Source: CAZIDL01 sp964537825
Lineage (GTDB): Bacteria > Bacteroidota > Bacteroidia > Flavobacteriales_D > CAYVSK01
DNA length: 35,162 bases
Assembly (NCBI GenBank): GCA_964537825.1
Contig: CAZIDL010000024.1
Coordinates: 1-35,162 of the forward strand
Direction of reading: 5' to 3'
Shown here: one piece after another, positions 1-7,334 of the stretch
How positions within the stretch are numbered: the stretch's first letter is position 1
How the letters are laid out: every line of letters begins with the position of its first letter
Made by a program: the position numbers and the translations under genes
The notes under the pieces: model-generated
Database searches by the model: none
What the model saw: only the letters and a program-made list of their open reading frames with translations
Told to the model about the DNA's origin: nothing

Positions 1-1
1 G

Positions 2-61
2 TTCGCTTCCTTTGCATACTTACCGATGGTTCTGATCGCTTACGTGATCGATAAGATCTGA
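2..61 (+). CDS. ctaB: Protoheme IX farnesyltransferase (heme O synthase), C-terminal end only
   Basis: Only the last 19 codons are inside the window, ending in TGA at 59-61. The peptide is hydrophobic and ends LIAYVIDKI, which resembles the last transmembrane helix and tail of CtaB/CyoE heme O synthases of Bacteroidota. That enzyme farnesylates heme b to heme O for the oxidase. The stop codon overlaps the ATG of the next gene (TGATG), so translation is probably coupled. Position directly before oxidase subunit III genes is the usual place of ctaB in this phylum. The identification rests on a short tail plus context. Confidence 0.62.
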   Translation, partial: FASFAYLPMVLIAYVIDKI

Positions 62-783
62 TGGCACAGGACTTTGATCGCATCGAAGAAGGAGCGCGGA
101 AGATCCGCTCGAAGAAGATGCTCCTCTACCTCACGATCTTCAGCATCTGCATGTTCTTCGCAGGGTTGACCAGCGCCTTTATCGTGATACAGGCGGACAC
201 CTTTTGGGTCGAGTTCACCATGCCCCGGGGCTTTTTCATCAGTACGGCCATTATCTTGATCAGCAGTATCACGGTCAACATGGCGGTCCAGGCAGCTAAA
301 AAGAGCTTGTACAAGAAACTGAGCCGGATGCTGGGCATAACCCTACTCCTCGGGATCGCCTTTGCCGTAACCCAATACATCGGATGGGGCCAGATGATCG
401 AGCGCGGGCATTACGTAGTTGGCAACATCGAACACGTGGAAGGGGAGTACGGAAAGGACCACGTTTACACCTACAAGGGCAAAGAATTGATCAAGGAAGA
501 TGGGGAATTCTACCTTCCGAGCGACCGCCAGCGGGAGAACCCTTTGAGGGACGAGCTCATGTCACAACGCAACACGGCATCCTCCTTCATCTATGTCCTG
601 ACCGCTGCCCATATCCTGCATTTGTTGGGAGGATTGTTCTACCTGTTCTCCTTATGGGTCAAGAGTCTGAGGAAGAAGTTCGATGCGTCCAACAACATCA
701 AGGTCCGCCTTGGCGCCACCTATTGGCATTTTTTGGACGGCTTGTGGATCTACCTCTTATTATTTTTCCTTTTTATTCATTAA
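61..783 (+). CDS. Cytochrome c oxidase subunit III-like protein (first copy)
   Basis: A 240-residue membrane protein of the heme-copper oxidase subunit III family. About five hydrophobic helices are visible (near residues 20-45, 55-75, 90-110, 175-198 and 220-240). The end carries the typical subunit III motif with Trp-His (ATYWHFLDGLWIYLL), and HILHLLGG lies in the fourth helix. Bacteroidota normally encode two adjacent subunit III-like proteins; this is the first. Between helices 3 and 4 (about residues 119-172) is a hydrophilic, Glu/Lys-rich insertion that seems long for the family. ATG overlaps the ctaB stop; the next gene starts 24 bases after the stop. Expected role: structural subunit of a caa3/aa3-type terminal oxidase in the inner membrane. 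Confidence 0.88.
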   Translation: MAQDFDRIEEGARKIRSKKMLLYLTIFSICMFFAGLTSAFIVIQADTFWVEFTMPRGFFISTAIILISSITVNMAVQAAKKSLYKKLSRMLGITLLLGIAFAVTQYIGWGQMIERGHYVVGNIEHVEGEYGKDHVYTYKGKELIKEDGEFYLPSDRQRENPLRDELMSQRNTASSFIYVLTAAHILHLLGGLFYLFSLWVKSLRKKFDASNNIKVRLGATYWHFLDGLWIYLLLFFLFIH

Positions 784-807
784 AATTGCGTCTAAAAGCA
801 TCCGGTC

Positions 808-1500
808 ATGGCAGCTGAGGCCGCACAAAACCTTGAAGAAGAAGCCCGACCCGCCTGGGGCGGAGGAGGTTCTCCCTTTCGGGTGAGCTATGGGAAATTG
901 ATGATGTGGACCTTCCTGGTCTCCGATGCGCTGACCTTCGGAGCCCTTTTGATCTCCCTTGGCTTCGTGCGGCATTCCTATGCCGGTGAATGGCCAGCAG
1001 GTGAGGAGGTATTCCAGGCTTTTCCGCTACTCGGTAAAGGCCTTCCCCTTCTATATGTCGCCTTGATGACCTTCATCCTGATCGTCAGTTCGGTGACGAT
1101 GGTCCTTGCCGTAGAGGCTGGTCACCGGATGGACAAGAAAGGGGTGGTGAAATGGTTGATCGCCACCATTATAGGAGGTCTTTTCTTCCTTCTTTCCCAG
1201 GTTTGGGAATGGGCCCACTTCATTCACGGGAAGGAAGTTAACGGGGAACTCGTCCACGCCACCCTCACGAACAATCCATACGGGCCCCAGCTCTATGCTG
1301 ATTTCTTCTTCTTCGTGACCGGCTTTCACGGCTTCCACGTCTTCAGCGGCGTGGTCCTCAACTTCATCGTACTTCTGATGACCATCAAGGGGAAATTCGA
1401 AAAGGTCGGGCACTATGAGATGGTCGAAAAAGCCGGCCTTTATTGGCACTTTGTGGACCTCGTCTGGGTTTTCGTCTTCACATTCTTCTACCTGATCTGA
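808..1500 (+). CDS. ctaE: Cytochrome c oxidase subunit III (second copy)
   Basis: 230 residues with a charged N-terminal tail of about 25 residues and five transmembrane segments. Subunit III hallmarks are visible: LSQVWEWAHFI, the helix with FFFVTGFHGFHVFSG (GxHGxH signature), and the final LYWHFVDLVWVFVF. Subunit III stabilises the catalytic core and the proton path of subunit I, which must lie outside the window to the left. The gene sits in the same-strand oxidase run, 24 bases after the first subunit III gene and 18 bases before subunit IV. Confidence 0.93.
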   Translation: MAAEAAQNLEEEARPAWGGGGSPFRVSYGKLMMWTFLVSDALTFGALLISLGFVRHSYAGEWPAGEEVFQAFPLLGKGLPLLYVALMTFILIVSSVTMVLAVEAGHRMDKKGVVKWLIATIIGGLFFLLSQVWEWAHFIHGKEVNGELVHATLTNNPYGPQLYADFFFFVTGFHGFHVFSGVVLNFIVLLMTIKGKFEKVGHYEMVEKAGLYWHFVDLVWVFVFTFFYLI

Positions 1501-1518
1501 ACAAAGGCTAGTTCGAGC

Positions 1519-1965
1519 ATGGAACGGGACGACATCATCGAATACGCACAGCACGACCACCACAACGAAGAAGAGGGCAAGAAGATCCGGAAAAAGATCT
1601 GGTTCGTCTTTTGGGTCCTCCTGATCGTAACCACCATCGAAGTGCTGGTCGGAGCTTTTCGGAGTACTTTAGGCCTTCCCTGGACCCTCGTGAAGTGGTC
1701 CTTTATCATCATGACCCTGATCAAGGCCTTCTATATCGTCATGACCTTCATGCACCTTGGCGATGAACGCAAGAACTTCCGGAATTTCATCCTTGTCCCC
1801 TACGGGATCTTCATCGTTTACCTTATCGCTATCGCCCTCTACGAAGGATTGACCAAGAACGAAGCCGCGATGGAGGATGAAAAAGGCGAGAAAGGGAAGA
1901 AAACGGCTTTGGTCCCCGATAAAAGGGTGGATGAGAAGGCCTTTCACGCTTTCCGAAGAAGCTGA
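1519..1965 (+). CDS. Cytochrome c oxidase subunit IV (prokaryotic type)
   Basis: 148 residues. After a charged N-terminus (about 30 residues) three hydrophobic helices follow, with the family-typical stretch VKWSFIIMTLIKAFYIVMTF followed by MHLGDE. This matches the small subunit IV of caa3-type oxidases (COX4_pro family), a non-catalytic integral membrane subunit. The C-terminal 30 residues are a Lys/Glu-rich tail longer than the family core. It lies between subunit III and the SCO-like genes, with a gap of 11 bases to the next start. Confidence 0.88.
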   Translation: MERDDIIEYAQHDHHNEEEGKKIRKKIWFVFWVLLIVTTIEVLVGAFRSTLGLPWTLVKWSFIIMTLIKAFYIVMTFMHLGDERKNFRNFILVPYGIFIVYLIAIALYEGLTKNEAAMEDEKGEKGKKTALVPDKRVDEKAFHAFRRS

Positions 1966-1976
1966 AGGCAGCTCGG

Positions 1977-2642
1977 ATGGGAGCCCGATCCCGCCTTTCA
2001 CACTACATCTCGCTGGCCCTGATCATCCTTCTTCCCGGAGCGATCTTCGTTTACATCGGGATGAAGAGCACGCACCATTTCAAGACCTTGGAGCATTTCG
2101 GTCCCAAAAGCACAGAGCAGGTGGTCCGGAACGGGGACACCCTAACGGAAACGGTCTATCATCAAGTGCCGGACTTCCGCTTCATCGACTGCAAAGGGAA
2201 GGAACGGCATTTGAAAGAGCTCCCAGGGAAGGTTACGCTAGTGGAGTTCTTTCAGAAAAAGACCCTGCTCAAAAGGCTTTCAGTCGAGTTCCGCGGAATC
2301 CCCTCCGTCCACTTCCTTTCCATCCTCACGGACACGAATATGAGTGGGAGCGAATTGCGTCGATATACGGACCATATCCGGGTGGACACATCCCGTTGGA
2401 CCTTTGCCAGGGCCCCGATGAACCGGATCGAACAGTTCGCGGTCGAAGGCTGTTTCAAAGGTGCGACCGCTCCGGACACGATCCGAAGATTGATCCGCCA
2501 GCACCCGGTAATGGTCCTTTTGGATGAGGAGCATCACGTACGGGGGGTCTACGAAGGCCCTCACGCTAACGAGATCGAGCGAGCGATCGACGAGATCCGC
2601 CTACTGATGAAGGAAATGGATAAGAGAGATCGAACCCGATGA
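1977..2642 (+). CDS. SCO-like thioredoxin-fold membrane protein lacking the CxxxC copper site
   Basis: 221 residues. One N-terminal membrane anchor (residues 10-28) is followed by a periplasmic domain that parallels the next gene: an extended entry strand, GKVTLVEFF in place of GKLHVADFF, a strand with LSILTD, and a C-terminal VMVLLDEEHHVRGVY. The segment that should hold CPTIC reads FFQKKTLLKRLS (91-102) and has no cysteine. Only two cysteines are left in the soluble domain (C72 and one near residue 162), and the copper histidine cannot be placed with certainty. SCO proteins deliver copper to the CuA centre of oxidase subunit II; this copy cannot do so in the usual way. ATG of the true SCO overlaps its stop (ATGA). 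It is probably a co-factor or partner of the active SCO, but that is inference. Confidence 0.72.
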   Translation: MGARSRLSHYISLALIILLPGAIFVYIGMKSTHHFKTLEHFGPKSTEQVVRNGDTLTETVYHQVPDFRFIDCKGKERHLKELPGKVTLVEFFQKKTLLKRLSVEFRGIPSVHFLSILTDTNMSGSELRRYTDHIRVDTSRWTFARAPMNRIEQFAVEGCFKGATAPDTIRRLIRQHPVMVLLDEEHHVRGVYEGPHANEIERAIDEIRLLMKEMDKRDRTR

Positions 2643-3307
2643 TACGACATCTTCCCATCCTTCTTTTCGCGGCCTGCCTTCTCATAGGCTGTTCAGGGGA
2701 CCAAGCCCCGATGGCCGGAGAAAGACCTCCGATCCAGGGACCCGAAGGGCATCGAGTGCCTCCTTTTGGATTGACCACCCAATCGGGAGATACGCTCACC
2801 CATCAAGCACTCAAGGGTAAGCTTCATGTGGCTGATTTCTTCTTCACGACCTGCCCCACGATATGCCCCGAGATGAGCAAGAACATGCGGCGCCTTCAAA
2901 AGCGCCTGAAGGAGCTCGGTTATTCGGAAGATGAGATCATGTTGCTCTCCTTCAGCGTGGACCCGGAACACGACACCCCTTCGGTCCTCAGGGATTACGC
3001 AAAGAAATACGGAGCCGATACCGATCAATGGAAGTTCCTTACCGGTGATAAAGAACAGATCTACGAATTGGGAGAGGAGGGATACATGGTGACAGCAAAA
3101 AAGGATACGGGCAAGGAGAAAAAGACCCGACACCTTCATTCCGGTTATTTTCTATTGGTGGATGAAGAACGAAGGGTGCGCGGTCATTACCTGGGAACGG
3201 ACAGCACCCAGCTGGATGAGCTCATCGGAGATATCCGTTGGTTGCTGGAAAAGGGGGATTCCTTACAGGAAGGGGCTGAAGGTCCTGTGAGCAAGCAAAA
3301 CCCATAG
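2639..3307 (+). CDS. SCO1/SenC family copper chaperone, lipoprotein
   Basis: 222 residues. A lipoprotein signal peptide ends in LLIGC (Cys18), so the protein is membrane-anchored outside the cytoplasm. The thioredoxin-like SCO domain has the copper-binding motif TTCPTICPEM (Cys72 and Cys76) and the late histidine in HLHSGYF (His167). The conserved LLSFSVDPEHDTP is also present. The family inserts copper into the CuA site of cytochrome c oxidase subunit II or reduces its cysteines. It fits the oxidase gene cluster, overlaps the preceding Cys-less paralogue by ATGA, and is 28 bases before the DUF420 gene. Confidence 0.93.
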   Translation: MIRHLPILLFAACLLIGCSGDQAPMAGERPPIQGPEGHRVPPFGLTTQSGDTLTHQALKGKLHVADFFFTTCPTICPEMSKNMRRLQKRLKELGYSEDEIMLLSFSVDPEHDTPSVLRDYAKKYGADTDQWKFLTGDKEQIYELGEEGYMVTAKKDTGKEKKTRHLHSGYFLLVDEERRVRGHYLGTDSTQLDELIGDIRWLLEKGDSLQEGAEGPVSKQNP

Positions 3308-3335
3308 CTTCGGCCTCAAAGAAGAACTTCGACCC

Positions 3336-3854
3336 ATGGAGCGTACCCGCTTTGCACGTGCTGTTATCATCGGGATCTCCGTGCTCGTTCCGGCCGTCGT
3401 GACCGTCCTCTACATCATCCCCCGTCCCGATCACGGCTTCGACCTGTCCTTTCTGCCTTTCCTGAACGCATGCATCAACGGGACCTGTACTTTCGTGCTA
3501 ATTACCGGAGGGATCGCTATCAAACGTGGACATTGGAAGGTCCATCGGGGCCTTATGATCACGGCAGTCCTCCTTTCCATCGCCTTCCTGATCTCCTATG
3601 TGAGCTATCATGCCACCCATGAGCCGACCAGTTACGGAGGGAGTGGGCTCGATGCAACGATCTATTACATCGTGCTGATCTCCCACATCATCCTGGCCGC
3701 TGCGATCGTACCTATGGTCCTGATATCGCTTTATCGGGCTTATACGAAGGATTTCCAGGGGCATCGACGGATCGCGAAGTGGACCCTCCCGATCTGGCTT
3801 TATGTGACGATCAGTGGCGTTCTGGTATACCTGATGATCTCCCCGTATTATTAG
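3336..3854 (+). CDS. DUF420 family membrane protein
   Basis: 172 residues with four or five transmembrane helices. Histidines sit in the DUF420 pattern (KRGHWKVHRGLMI, VSYHATHE, ISHIILA, QGHRRIAKWTLPIW). DUF420 (YozB-like) proteins are regular members of Bacteroidota and Bacillota oxidase clusters next to SCO; the histidine pattern suggests metal or heme contact, but the role is not established. This is the last gene of the + strand oxidase run and is followed 10 bases later by a strong hairpin. Confidence 0.85.
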   Translation: MERTRFARAVIIGISVLVPAVVTVLYIIPRPDHGFDLSFLPFLNACINGTCTFVLITGGIAIKRGHWKVHRGLMITAVLLSIAFLISYVSYHATHEPTSYGGSGLDATIYYIVLISHIILAAAIVPMVLISLYRAYTKDFQGHRRIAKWTLPIWLYVTISGVLVYLMISPYY

Positions 3855-3864
3855 CGATCTCAGG

Positions 3865-3900
3865 TAACGTAGGGTGAAGCCGCGACTTCTCCCTACGTTA
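3865..3900. terminator. Hairpin between convergent DUF420 and OmpA-family genes
   Basis: A perfect 10-base inverted repeat (TAACGTAGGG at 3865-3874, CCCTACGTTA at 3891-3900) is extended by an inner GAAG/CTTC pairing around a six-base loop. It starts 10 bases after the DUF420 stop and ends 14 bases before the OmpA gene stop, so it can serve both directions. There is no good T-run on either side, so it may act as an mRNA end protector rather than a classical intrinsic terminator. Confidence 0.7.
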
Positions 3901-3914
3901 AGAACCACTCATTC

Positions 3915-4619
3915 CTACCTCTCCAGAATACGAACCTCCGTCCGCCTGTTCTTCTGGCGGCCTTCCGGAGTATCGTTCGGGGCAACGGGTTGGCTTTCTC
4001 CGTACCCTTTGGCCTCGACCCGGGAAGGGTCGATGCCGTTCTCGACCAGATAGTCCTTGACAGCTTTTGCTCGAGCCCTGGATAGCTTTCGGTTCGAGGC
4101 TTTGTCCCCTTTATTGTCGGTGTGACCGGCCACCAACACCCGCATGCTTTCCTTCTTTTCCAATGCCTTTACCAAGCGGTCCAAGGCCTCATAAGAGCTC
4201 GAGCGCAACTTGGATTCGCCCGTGTTGAAATGGACATCCCGAAGCGTGATCCGGTCGGGCTTTTGGTACATAAGGGTGATAGAGGCTGAGAACTTGCCCT
4301 TTTTGTCCGGTATCTGGATCTTTTTGGAGCGATGCCTCTGTCCCAGGATCTCGTAACTCGCTTGATATACTTCTCCTTTGGGCAATAGGATCTTAAAAGT
4401 CCCATCCGAACCGGTGGTCCTGACGTATTCCTTTCCGGACTCGATCCCGGTCAAGGTGACCTTCTGACCGGACTTGGCCTTTCCGTTCTTCATCCCCTGG
4501 ACCTTCACTTTCATCAGGGCCTTGTCAGCAGTGGGCTTAAGCTGTTGAGCCTCCAGCGAGGAAGTCAAGGACAAAATGAAAAGCAACAGGATGAAGGAGC
4601 GATATAAAGTGATCATCAT
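3915..4619 (-). CDS. OmpA-family outer membrane protein with C-terminal peptidoglycan-binding domain
   Basis: About 234 residues from the ATG at 4619 (a second ATG follows at once at 4616; a TTG lies two codons upstream). A signal peptide with a Leu-rich core ends near SLEAQQ. The middle part (about residues 30-115) looks like a carboxypeptidase-regulatory-like beta domain. The C-terminal 110 residues are an OmpA domain: VHFNTGESKL, VAGHTDNKGDK, LSRARAKAVKDYL, GYGESQPVAPN and RRTEVRI. OmpA domains bind diaminopimelate in the cell wall. It lacks an N-terminal beta barrel, so it is probably a periplasmic linker between outer membrane and wall. A 7-of-8 match to the TAnnTTTG box lies 20 bases upstream (4639-4646). 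Confidence 0.9.
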   Translation of the reverse strand: MMITLYRSFILLLFILSLTSSLEAQQLKPTADKALMKVKVQGMKNGKAKSGQKVTLTGIESGKEYVRTTGSDGTFKILLPKGEVYQASYEILGQRHRSKKIQIPDKKGKFSASITLMYQKPDRITLRDVHFNTGESKLRSSSYEALDRLVKALEKKESMRVLVAGHTDNKGDKASNRKLSRARAKAVKDYLVENGIDPSRVEAKGYGESQPVAPNDTPEGRQKNRRTEVRILER

Positions 4620-4683
4620 CAGCAAGAAATTCTGATCCCAAAGATCGCATTTCTATGCTTCACTCCGTGAGGGACCATCGGGA

Positions 4684-5868
4684 TCAATTCTTCAAAGGCC
4701 GCTCGATGGATCGAACATGCTCCAGGAAGCCGAAAGCGATATCAAGGTAGCGGTAGAGGTCCAGCGGATGCACCCCTTTTTTCTTTTCCTCCCGAAGGCG
4801 CCCCGTACGAACGATGATCAGATCGTCTTCGGGAACGAGGATGATGTACTGCCCAAGGATGCCGCGAGCATAAAAGACTTCCTTTCCCTCGTATTCCTCC
4901 AACCACCAGAAATAACCGTAAAAGGGGGACTTGTTCCCCTTCCGACCACTGGGGGATAGCGAGCGCTCCACGTAAGAGCTGTCCAAAAGCTTCTTCCCTT
5001 TCCGAACGCCTTTTTGCAGATAGAGTTTTCCAATGCGCGCCAAATCCCGAGGGATCGCATAAAAGCAGCAAAATGCTTTTTCCATACCCTTCTTATGGTC
5101 CAGGTTCCAGAAGGCCGGATGAACGGCGCCGAGCGGTTGCCAAAGCTTCTTTTCGGCGTACTCTGCCAGTGGCATTCCCGTTGCTTCCCGTAGCAATGCA
5201 CCAAGTATAAGGGTGTTACCGCTTTGGTAATCGAAGCGGGATCCGGGGTTCCCCACTACTTTCAACTCCCGGATCAACCCCATAAGATCGTCCCCATAAT
5301 AAGCACGCGCATTATGGGAGAACGGATCGGCACCGCTCTCTTCCCAATTCAAGCCAGAACGCATGCTCAAAAGATCGCGGATCCTGACCTCTGATCTCCT
5401 CCCCTTACGAAAGGAGGGAAGATAGCTTGCAACGGTTTCTCCCAAGCTGTCGATATGCCCTTCCCGCAAAGCGATGCCGGTGAGTACGCTCACGATCGAT
5501 TTGGCCACGGAAAAGGAATTGCTTACAGAATCCCGGGTGAAACCTTCCCCGTAGCGTTCGAAGAGCATGCTATCGCGATGAAAGATAAGCAAAGAAGCCG
5601 TGCGGAGCGAATCCAGATAGTCCCGATCCGCTTCCTTGAGCTCTAGCTGCCCGTAGGATGAATGTTGAGGCCAGGGCTGAGGGGTCCTAACGTTCAACTC
5701 CCGGTTCGGAAAGATGTGACGTTCCGCTATATCAGGCCCACTCCGCCCTTGCAAATAAGTGTTGGCGATCCCTTTGTAAAGGTAAGTACGCCCGCTGATC
5801 AGTATGAAGAGGTTGGCCACCAGAAGGATGATCAGGAGGGTCCAAAAGAAGTATTTCAGCAGACGCAT
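4684..5868 (-). CDS. Beta-lactamase family serine hydrolase (class C/DD-peptidase-like), membrane-anchored
   Basis: 394 residues. An N-terminal membrane helix (residues 5-25) is followed by a periplasmic serine hydrolase domain. The catalytic SxxK is SVAK (Ser120, Lys123) in NSFSVAKSIVS, and the Tyr motif is YQSGN (Tyr214). The IRDLLSMRSGLNW segment is typical of the family (Pfam Beta-lactamase, PF00144). Such proteins are esterases, D-aminopeptidases or peptide hydrolases more often than true beta-lactamases, so the substrate cannot be named. It lies 11 bases downstream of lipB on the same strand and is probably co-transcribed. Confidence 0.88.
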   Translation of the reverse strand: MRLLKYFFWTLLIILLVANLFILISGRTYLYKGIANTYLQGRSGPDIAERHIFPNRELNVRTPQPWPQHSSYGQLELKEADRDYLDSLRTASLLIFHRDSMLFERYGEGFTRDSVSNSFSVAKSIVSVLTGIALREGHIDSLGETVASYLPSFRKGRRSEVRIRDLLSMRSGLNWEESGADPFSHNARAYYGDDLMGLIRELKVVGNPGSRFDYQSGNTLILGALLREATGMPLAEYAEKKLWQPLGAVHPAFWNLDHKKGMEKAFCCFYAIPRDLARIGKLYLQKGVRKGKKLLDSSYVERSLSPSGRKGNKSPFYGYFWWLEEYEGKEVFYARGILGQYIILVPEDDLIIVRTGRLREEKKKGVHPLDLYRYLDIAFGFLEHVRSIERPLKN

Positions 5869-5879
5869 CGAACGCTTCT

Positions 5880-6587
5880 TTATCCTTCGACGAACTCCAT
5901 TCCGAACAGGTCCGCTAAATGTCCTTTTAAAAGACCTTTGATCCGGTCCATGGCCAACTCTTTACCCAGTTCTTTTTTCAGGGAGCTCACCCCTTTATCA
6001 GGGATCCCACAGGGGACGATGTGCTCGAAATAGGACAGATCGTTGTTCACGTTCAAAGCGATCCCGTGCATGGTGACCCAGCGGCTACACTTCACCCCCA
6101 TCGCACAGATCTTCCGCGCTTTTTGGGGGTCATCGACGTCCAACCACACCCCGGTGGCTTCTTCCGATCTCTCCCCTTTCAATCCAAGATTCCCAAGCGT
6201 CCGGATCACCGCTTCTTCAAGGGTGCGCAAATAGCGACCGATGTCGGTGAAATAATGCTCCAGATCGATCACCGGATAGACCACCAATTGGCCGGGGCCA
6301 TGATGCGTAATATCCCCGCCGCGATCGATATGATAGTACGCGATCCCTCTGGCCGCCATCTCTTCATCCGATATGAGCACGTGTTCTCGATGCCCGCTCT
6401 TCCCGAGCGTATAGACCGGTGGGTGTTCGCAAAAGAGGAGCTGATCCTCCGTCGGTTCTTGTTCTTCCTCCGAAAGCTCCTTGTTCCGGGTTTTTATATC
6501 GATAGCTTCCTGGAGGAGCTCCTTTTGGAGCTCCCAAGCCTTCCCGTAATCGATACGGCCCAGATCCCTGGATCGGACGGTTCTCAT
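5880..6587 (-). CDS. lipB: Octanoyl-[acyl-carrier-protein]:protein N-octanoyltransferase (lipoate biosynthesis)
   Basis: 235 residues, normal LipB length. LipB moves octanoate from acyl carrier protein to the lipoyl domains of 2-oxoacid dehydrogenases and the glycine cleavage H protein in the cytoplasm. Signature motifs are visible: EHPPVYTLGKSG (54-65), RGGDITHHGPGQ (89-100), catalytic Lys166 in CAMGVK, and catalytic Cys193 in VPCGIPDKGVSSL. The 11-base gap to the serine hydrolase suggests one transcript. A perfect TAnnTTTG promoter box lies 8 bases before the ATG, which supports this start and a very short leader. Confidence 0.95.
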   Translation of the reverse strand: MRTVRSRDLGRIDYGKAWELQKELLQEAIDIKTRNKELSEEEQEPTEDQLLFCEHPPVYTLGKSGHREHVLISDEEMAARGIAYYHIDRGGDITHHGPGQLVVYPVIDLEHYFTDIGRYLRTLEEAVIRTLGNLGLKGERSEEATGVWLDVDDPQKARKICAMGVKCSRWVTMHGIALNVNNDLSYFEHIVPCGIPDKGVSSLKKELGKELAMDRIKGLLKGHLADLFGMEFVEG

Positions 6588-6595
6588 AGCTTCTT

Positions 6596-6603
6596 CAAAG
6601 GTA
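6596..6603 (-). promoter_or_regulatory. Bacteroidota -7 promoter box for lipB
   Basis: TACCTTTG on the minus strand is an exact match to the Bacteroidota -7 consensus TAnnTTTG. It ends 8 bases before the lipB ATG. No convincing -33 TTG at the right distance is seen. A short leader of a few bases is implied. Confidence 0.55.
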
Positions 6604-6644
6604 CGGATCCCTCAACTGCGGATCCTAAACTCTACCTTCGGACC

Positions 6645-7334
6645 GTGGGCAAGCTTTTCCTCATCCCGACCCCGATCGGCAACCTGGAGGACATTACTTA
6701 TCGGGCCGTTCGCATCCTTTCGGAAGAGGTGGATCTGATCCTTGCCGAGGACACCCGTATCAGCAAGCGACTCTTGAGCCACTACGGCATCGAGAAACCG
6801 ATGAAGCCCCACCATCAAAAGAACGAACATAAGAGCGTTTCGGAATGGGCAAGGGTAATGAAAGAGGAAGATAAACAGATCGCCTACCTGACCGATGCAG
6901 GCATGCCTGGGATCTCGGACCCCGGTTACATGCTCGTGCGAGAAACTTTGCACCACGGATCGGAACTGGAGGCCCTTCCCGGGCCAACGGCCATCATTCC
7001 CGCGTTGGTCGCCTCCGGGATACCCTGTGACCGCTTTGTCTTCGAAGGGTTTTTACCGCACAAGAAAGGCCGAAGGAAACGGCTGAAACGCCTCGCTGAA
7101 CAAGACCGGAGCATCGTACTCTACGAATCGCCGCATCGGCTTCAGCGAACGCTTAAGGAATTATGTGAGGAATTGGGAGCGGACCGAGCAGCATCTCTTT
7201 CCCGCGAGCTCACCAAGATCCATGAAGAAACCCAAAGAGGGACCCTGGGGGACTTAGCAGAACGTTATCGAGCGGACACAGCACGGGGAGAATTCGTTAT
7301 CATCGTTTCAGGAAAAAGCGGAACTTCCTCATGA
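6645..7334 (+). CDS. rsmI: 16S rRNA (cytidine1402-2'-O)-methyltransferase
   Basis: 229 residues from a GTG start (GTG GGC AAG CTT); the open frame reaches far upstream through antisense lipB but the family begins at this point. RsmI methylates the ribose of C1402 in the 16S rRNA P-site with SAM. Family motifs in order: FLIPTPIGNLEDIT (4-17), LAEDTRISKRLL, YLTDAGMPGISDPG, LEALPGPTAIIPAL and FEGFLPHKKGRRKR. It is divergent from lipB with 57 bases between the starts. The stop overlaps the next ATG (ATGA), so translation is coupled with the oxidoreductase. A weak TACCTTCG box sits at 6633-6640. Confidence 0.93.
   Translation: MGKLFLIPTPIGNLEDITYRAVRILSEEVDLILAEDTRISKRLLSHYGIEKPMKPHHQKNEHKSVSEWARVMKEEDKQIAYLTDAGMPGISDPGYMLVRETLHHGSELEALPGPTAIIPALVASGIPCDRFVFEGFLPHKKGRRKRLKRLAEQDRSIVLYESPHRLQRTLKELCEELGADRAASLSRELTKIHEETQRGTLGDLAERYRADTARGEFVIIVSGKSGTSS

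Noticed and set aside
4684..5868. Serine hydrolase as an antibiotic-resistance beta-lactamase
   Set aside because: The motifs only place it in the broad PF00144 family with an N-terminal anchor; housekeeping hydrolases of this type are common in the phylum.
6021..6644. Upstream extension of the rsmI frame through antisense lipB
   Set aside because: The extension lies opposite lipB; the RsmI family begins at the GTG at 6645.
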